8,270 nt of DNA from an uncultured Spirochaetaceae bacterium (GTDB lineage: Bacteria; Spirochaetota; Spirochaetia; Treponematales; Treponemataceae): positions 1 to 8,270 of the forward strand of contig CADBRC010000167.1 in assembly GCA_902796985.1 (NCBI GenBank), read 5' to 3'. The first letter of the stretch is position 1; every line of letters starts with the position of its first letter. A program made the position numbers and the translations under genes. The notes under the pieces are model-generated. The model worked only from the letters and a program-made list of their open reading frames with translations. It searched no databases and was not told where the DNA came from. Below, in pieces: positions 5,377-8,270 of this stretch.

Positions 5377-8270
5377 CAACGGAACTCCACCTTATAGTTC
5401 ATGCCTTTTGCATACTCCTCAGCTTTGCTACCCTTGTAGATGACCCAGATGGCCATGTTCTCGGTAACCCCTCCGGGGAATTCGGTTATCGTCGATGGAA
5501 TGTATATCCGCATCTTGGTCGTGATGCCGCAGAAGGCCCACTCCCCTATCTCGGTAACGCCCTCCTGCATCTTCACCTCTTCCATGGACTTGCAGGCAAA
5601 GAACGCGTAACGGTCAAGCTTCTTGACGTTGCCGGGGATGTCCACGGACTTGAGGGCGCAGCCTTCGAACGCGCTGTTGCCTATCTCCGTCAGGCTCGGC
5701 GGGAATACGACGGATGTGAAGTCCGTCCGCTTCCTGAACTCCTCCCGCTCTATCGCGGTACGCCCCGTCGGGATGATCAGCGTGGAGCCGCGCAGGATGT
5801 CGATCGTCCCCTTGTAGCTGCCCTTCTTCGCCATCTTCGCGGTCGCCTTGAGCTGGACCGTCTTGGCATTCGCGGGCAGGGAGAAGCTGAGCGTGATTCG
5901 TTTCTTGCCGTCCGCAGTCTGGGATTTGGGGATGGAGGCGACCTGCTTGCCGTCCGCCAGTATGACGGCGTCAGACAGGACGAGCGACGCGCCCGAGATG
6001 CGGTTGAAGAGGATGCTGTACTGCCCGGCCTGTGTGATGTAGGCGGAGAAGTCCCAGGTATAACTCGCATCGGAAGTGCTGAAGTCCCCCGTTCCATAGG
6101 CGTAGTTCTTCATCGTCCCCGCCGGGATGACCGCCTCCTGCGGCATGGTCTCCGAGGCTTCCGGCGGCGTCGCATAGGTCGCGTTGAGGTACTTGAGCGT
6201 GATGAAGCGCTGCTTCTTTGCGTATTCGTCGGCCTTGCTGCCCTTGTTCAGGATCCAGGTCGAATTGTTGGACACGCAGTAGCGGGCAAATACGGACATG
6301 GAGTCAGGCATGTGGACCGTGACGGGCCGGTATTCCCTGAGGTTGATGCAGTATTCGCCAAGTTCCTCCACACCCTCATGCAGGACGATCTCCTCCAGAT
6401 TGGGCATATCAAAGAAGGCGAAGTCTCCCAGCTTCTTTATCGTTCCGGGAACTTCCACTTTGACCATGGGGGTGCGCTCCAGCGAGTGGGGGCCAATCTC
6501 CACGAGGGTATCCGGGAAGCGTACGTTGTCAAAATCCTTGCGCGCGCTGAACTCCTCGTACAGGAGCTTGGTCCTGCCCCGGGGTATGATGAGGAGGCGG
6601 TCGTGTATCACGTCAATCGTCCCGTAGAAGCTGGACTTCTTCGTCGTCCTGACGTATGCGGCGAGCTGCACCTTCTTTGCCTTCTTAGACAGGGTGAAGG
6701 TGAAACTGCCCTTCTTGGTGGACAAATCCTTGGTCTTCTCAATCCGCTTGACATCGTTGAAGGGGGCGAAGTACTTGCCGTCAACGAACACGGAGGCCTC
6801 GGACATGACGATGCCGACCCCGGACTGACAGTTGAACATAATCGTGTACTGCCCCGGATCAGAGATGTATTCCGAGAAGTCCCAGACGTAGCACTTGTCC
6901 GAAGTCGTGAAATCCCCGGTCGTGTACTCGTAGTTCTTGAGCAGGGTAGCCTTTCCCTTCTGCATGACATCGACGGAGCGGGGAATCTTTGGCTTCTCGG
7001 GCTCCTTCGGCTTCTCCTCCACCTTGGGCTTCTCCGGCTCCTTCGGTTTTTCCTCCACCTTGGGCTTCTCCGGCTCCTTCGGCTTCTCTTCTACCTTAGG
7101 CTTCTCGGGTTCCTTCGGCTTTTCTTCTACCTTGGGCTTCTCCGGCTCGGGCTGAACGATGGGAGCCGCGGGCTCCAGGTCTTCCACCGGAGCCGACGAG
7201 GACTTCACGTCGCCGCGCACAAGGGACGAGCCCCAGTCAATGTGCTCGGGATCTATGCGGTAAAAGACAATCTTGTTGTTGTTCGTCGCATACCAGGTGA
7301 TGAAGCCGCCGCAGAGGACGGGCTTGCAGTCGGACAGGTTTCCTTCAAAGCTGTGAATCTGCCCGTTCGTCTTGCCTTTGCCGTCCACCGCCGTGTAGAA
7401 TATGGTGGTATGGCGGGTCCACATGAGAAGGTACTTGTCCTTTCCGTATTGTACCAGGTAAGGGGTGCGTGCGGGATCCATTCCCTGCGCGTAATCGGTA
7501 ATCTGCTTTATGCTGGGCTTGCCGAAGCCGTCCTTCTTGTCCTCTATGGTCGCAAGGAATATGTTCCGCGTCTTCTTGCTCTTGTTCGTGTAGCCCTCGT
7601 CATAAATCTGGTTGTAGGCGACGAGGATGTGCGTGCTGGAGGCGGCGAGGTCGCCGAGCGATGCCCCGGTAAAGTTGTCGCCGACATCGCCGGGAAAGCT
7701 CGTGACGGTGACGTAGCTGTATTCGCCGTTCCCGCCGTCTTTCTCGCTCAGCTTGCGCTTGTTCTTGCCGAGCACGATGGCCCGGGGGTATGCGTCTCCG
7801 TGGTCCGCCCCGATCATGACTCCGTCCTTGGTCGTGACCAGCTGGTTGAACGAATGGCTCACGTACTGGCTGTAGCCGATGCTGCTGACCTCGGTCATCG
7901 TGTACACGGCCTTCATGGTCTCCTTGTTCAGGTCAATCACCATATTCGACTGATGCTTGAGACCGTCCTTGCTCTTGTACATCTTGTGGCCGGTACGGAT
8001 GTAGAGGTGCTTGTCCAGCTCGGTGCAGTGCAGGCCGCCGACGAAGGGCTCGCTCGTGTTGCCGCCGAAAAGCGAATACGCAGCCTTCCGGTTCCACTTG
8101 GAATCGTATTGGGTGACCCTGACCACCTCAACCGAATCGGAGTCGTTCGGGTTCTTTTGGCCGGTTATGACGTAGTAGCAGCCGTCGACCTCCGAGGCGA
8201 AGAAACCGCCGAACAGGGGCAGCTCCAGCTTGATGTTGCGCTCGCCGGTCTGATGGTAGCCCTTGTCCAG
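5376..8270 (-). CDS. Large modular BspA/TpLRR-type surface protein (5' end outside window)
   Basis: The frame stays open to the right edge: it reads LDKGYHQTGERNIKLELPLF from base 8270 and continues without a stop. The GTG at 8126 is therefore an internal valine, and the true start lies upstream. The visible 964 residues divide into five parts. (1) About 8270-7240 encodes an N-terminal domain of short beta strands, with motifs YIRTGHKMYKSKDGLKHQ, YVSHSFNQ, HGDAYPRAIVLGK and NFTGASLGDLAASS, probably a beta-propeller-like extracellular domain. (2) A Ser/Pro/Glu linker is followed by 12-residue Pro/Lys/Glu repeats (6987-7148). (3) Module 1 (6183-6941). (4) A short Pro/Glu linker (6114-6182). (5) Module 2 (5379-6113). 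Each module joins a beta-sandwich to BspA-like leucine-rich repeats and ends in a GSKA[DE]EYAK motif. No membrane anchor or sorting signal is present at the C-terminus (ends YKVEFR). Adhesion or glycan binding at the cell surface is inferred from the family; a signal peptide should lie outside the window. Confidence 0.9.
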   Translation of the reverse strand: MDKGYHQTGERNIKLELPLFGGFFASEVDGCYYVITGQKNPNDSDSVEVVRVTQYDSKWNRKAAYSLFGGNTSEPFVGGLHCTELDKHLYIRTGHKMYKSKDGLKHQSNMVIDLNKETMKAVYTMTEVSSIGYSQYVSHSFNQLVTTKDGVMIGADHGDAYPRAIVLGKNKRKLSEKDGGNGEYSYVTVTSFPGDVGDNFTGASLGDLAASSTHILVAYNQIYDEGYTNKSKKTRNIFLATIEDKKDGFGKPSIKQITDYAQGMDPARTPYLVQYGKDKYLLMWTRHTTIFYTAVDGKGKTNGQIHSFEGNLSDCKPVLCGGFITWYATNNNKIVFYRIDPEHIDWGSSLVRGDVKSSSAPVEDLEPAAPIVQPEPEKPKVEEKPKEPEKPKVEEKPKEPEKPKVEEKPKEPEKPKVEEKPKEPEKPKIPRSVDVMQKGKATLLKNYEYTTGDFTTSDKCYVWDFSEYISDPGQYTIMFNCQSGVGIVMSEASVFVDGKYFAPFNDVKRIEKTKDLSTKKGSFTFTLSKKAKKVQLAAYVRTTKKSSFYGTIDVIHDRLLIIPRGRTKLLYEEFSARKDFDNVRFPDTLVEIGPHSLERTPMVKVEVPGTIKKLGDFAFFDMPNLEEIVLHEGVEELGEYCINLREYRPVTVHMPDSMSVFARYCVSNNSTWILNKGSKADEYAKKQRFITLKYLNATYATPPEASETMPQEAVIPAGTMKNYAYGTGDFSTSDASYTWDFSAYITQAGQYSILFNRISGASLVLSDAVILADGKQVASIPKSQTADGKKRITLSFSLPANAKTVQLKATAKMAKKGSYKGTIDILRGSTLIIPTGRTAIEREEFRKRTDFTSVVFPPSLTEIGNSAFEGCALKSVDIPGNVKKLDRYAFFACKSMEEVKMQEGVTEIGEWAFCGITTKMRIYIPSTITEFPGGVTENMAIWVIYKGSKAEEYAKGMNYKVEFR
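5379..6113 (-). repeat. Surface-protein module 2: second copy of beta-sandwich plus LRR
   Basis: About 245 residues, starting MKNYAYGTGDFSTSD and matching module 1 in order: TWDFSAYITQAGQYSILFN, VLSDAVILADGKQVA, GTIDILRG, then LRR units FTSVVFPPSLTEIGNSAF, LKSVDIPGNVKKLDRYAFF and MEEVKMQEGVTEIGEWAF, and a final GSKAEEYAKG. By eye roughly two of every five residues match module 1, with a small gap in the KSQTADGKK loop. The second copy ends the protein and overlaps the Dus ribosome site. Confidence 0.85.
5385..5393 (-). promoter_or_regulatory. Ribosome binding site of the dihydrouridine synthase gene, embedded in the surface-protein coding end
   Basis: AAGGTGGAG lies 8 nt before the ATG at 5376. 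It is also read as the codons for Lys-Val-Glu at the C-terminus of the surface protein. The site favours the ATG over the adjacent TTG and, with the TGATG overlap, suggests translational coupling. Confidence 0.65.
6183..6941 (-). repeat. Surface-protein module 1: beta-sandwich plus BspA-like LRR
   Basis: About 253 residues. The first half begins LKNYEYTTGDFTTSD, has VWDFSEYISDPGQYTIMFN and VMSEASVFVDGKYF, and ends GTIDVIHDR; it looks like a small carbohydrate-binding-type beta-sandwich. The second half (from about 6597) has leucine-rich-repeat units such as FDNVRFPDTLVEIG, VKVEVPGTIKKLGDFAF and LEEIVLHEGVEELGEY, the LRR_5/TpLRR pattern, and a terminal GSKADEYAKK. It is homologous along its whole length to module 2; the DNA is clearly diverged, so the duplication is old. 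Confidence 0.85.
6987..7148 (-). repeat. 36-bp in-frame tandem repeat encoding a Pro/Lys/Glu linker
   Basis: Four complete copies (7113-7148, 7077-7112, 7041-7076, 7005-7040) encode EPEKPKVEEKPK, followed by a partial copy EPEKPK (6987-7004). The copies differ at several bases, but every difference is synonymous, for example AAG/AAA for Lys, GTG/GTA for Val and CCG/CCC for Pro. The linker should be extended, rigid and highly charged, like Pro-Lys-Glu spacers that hold domains away from a cell envelope. There are no spacers, so this is not a CRISPR array. Confidence 0.95.

Noticed and set aside
6987..7148. 36-bp regular repeats resembling a CRISPR array in unit length
   Set aside because: The copies abut with no spacers, are in frame with a long coding region, and vary only at synonymous positions; they are a protein repeat.
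6937..7155. Plus-strand frame reading repeated GFSGSFGFSSTL
   Set aside because: It is the exact antisense of the Pro/Lys/Glu repeat, with no ribosome site or independent support.

Overview
All supported genes in this 8.3-kb window lie on the minus strand, so transcription runs from the right edge to the left edge. The DNA is clearly above 50% G+C by inspection. Three features suggest a host-associated anaerobe: a very large BspA/TpLRR-type surface protein, a lipoprotein with an LASC lipobox, and a tRNA-dihydrouridine synthase with GYSDRAF and GGCPVPK motifs. I favour a Treponema-like spirochaete and keep a Clostridia/Lachnospiraceae host as the alternative. There is no rRNA or other marker to settle it.

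Region A (right edge to 1580) looks like one long operon. In transcription order it holds: the C-terminal 964 residues of a modular surface protein whose start lies outside the window; a DusB-type tRNA-dihydrouridine synthase whose ATG overlaps the surface-protein stop (TGATG); a small lipoprotein (12-nt gap); a GNAT acetyltransferase (47-nt gap); a class I SAM-dependent methyltransferase (10-nt gap); and a short-chain dehydrogenase/reductase (17-nt gap). No convincing terminator or promoter is visible inside this block. The products do not form an obvious single pathway. The three small enzymes (acetyl transfer, methyl transfer, NAD(P)H redox) look like accessory or metabolite-modifying functions of unknown substrate.

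Region B (1579 to the left edge) is a second, separately controlled operon. A sigma70-like promoter has a perfect TTGACA box, and a 13-bp perfect inverted repeat covers its -10 region, so it looks like a repressor operator. The promoter precedes a flavodoxin-domain protein, an eight-helix membrane protein of unknown function, and the first nine codons of a third gene. The three reading frames overlap at their stop/start codons (TGATG and ATGA), which suggests translational coupling.

The most notable items are three. The surface protein carries a duplicated composite module (beta-sandwich plus BspA-type leucine-rich repeats), a 12-residue Pro/Lys/Glu tandem repeat whose copies differ only at synonymous sites, and a poorly known N-terminal domain with distinctive motifs. 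The second is the palindromic operator. The third is the small flavodoxin/membrane-protein operon it probably controls. I saw no mobile element, CRISPR array, RNA gene or phage-defence locus.
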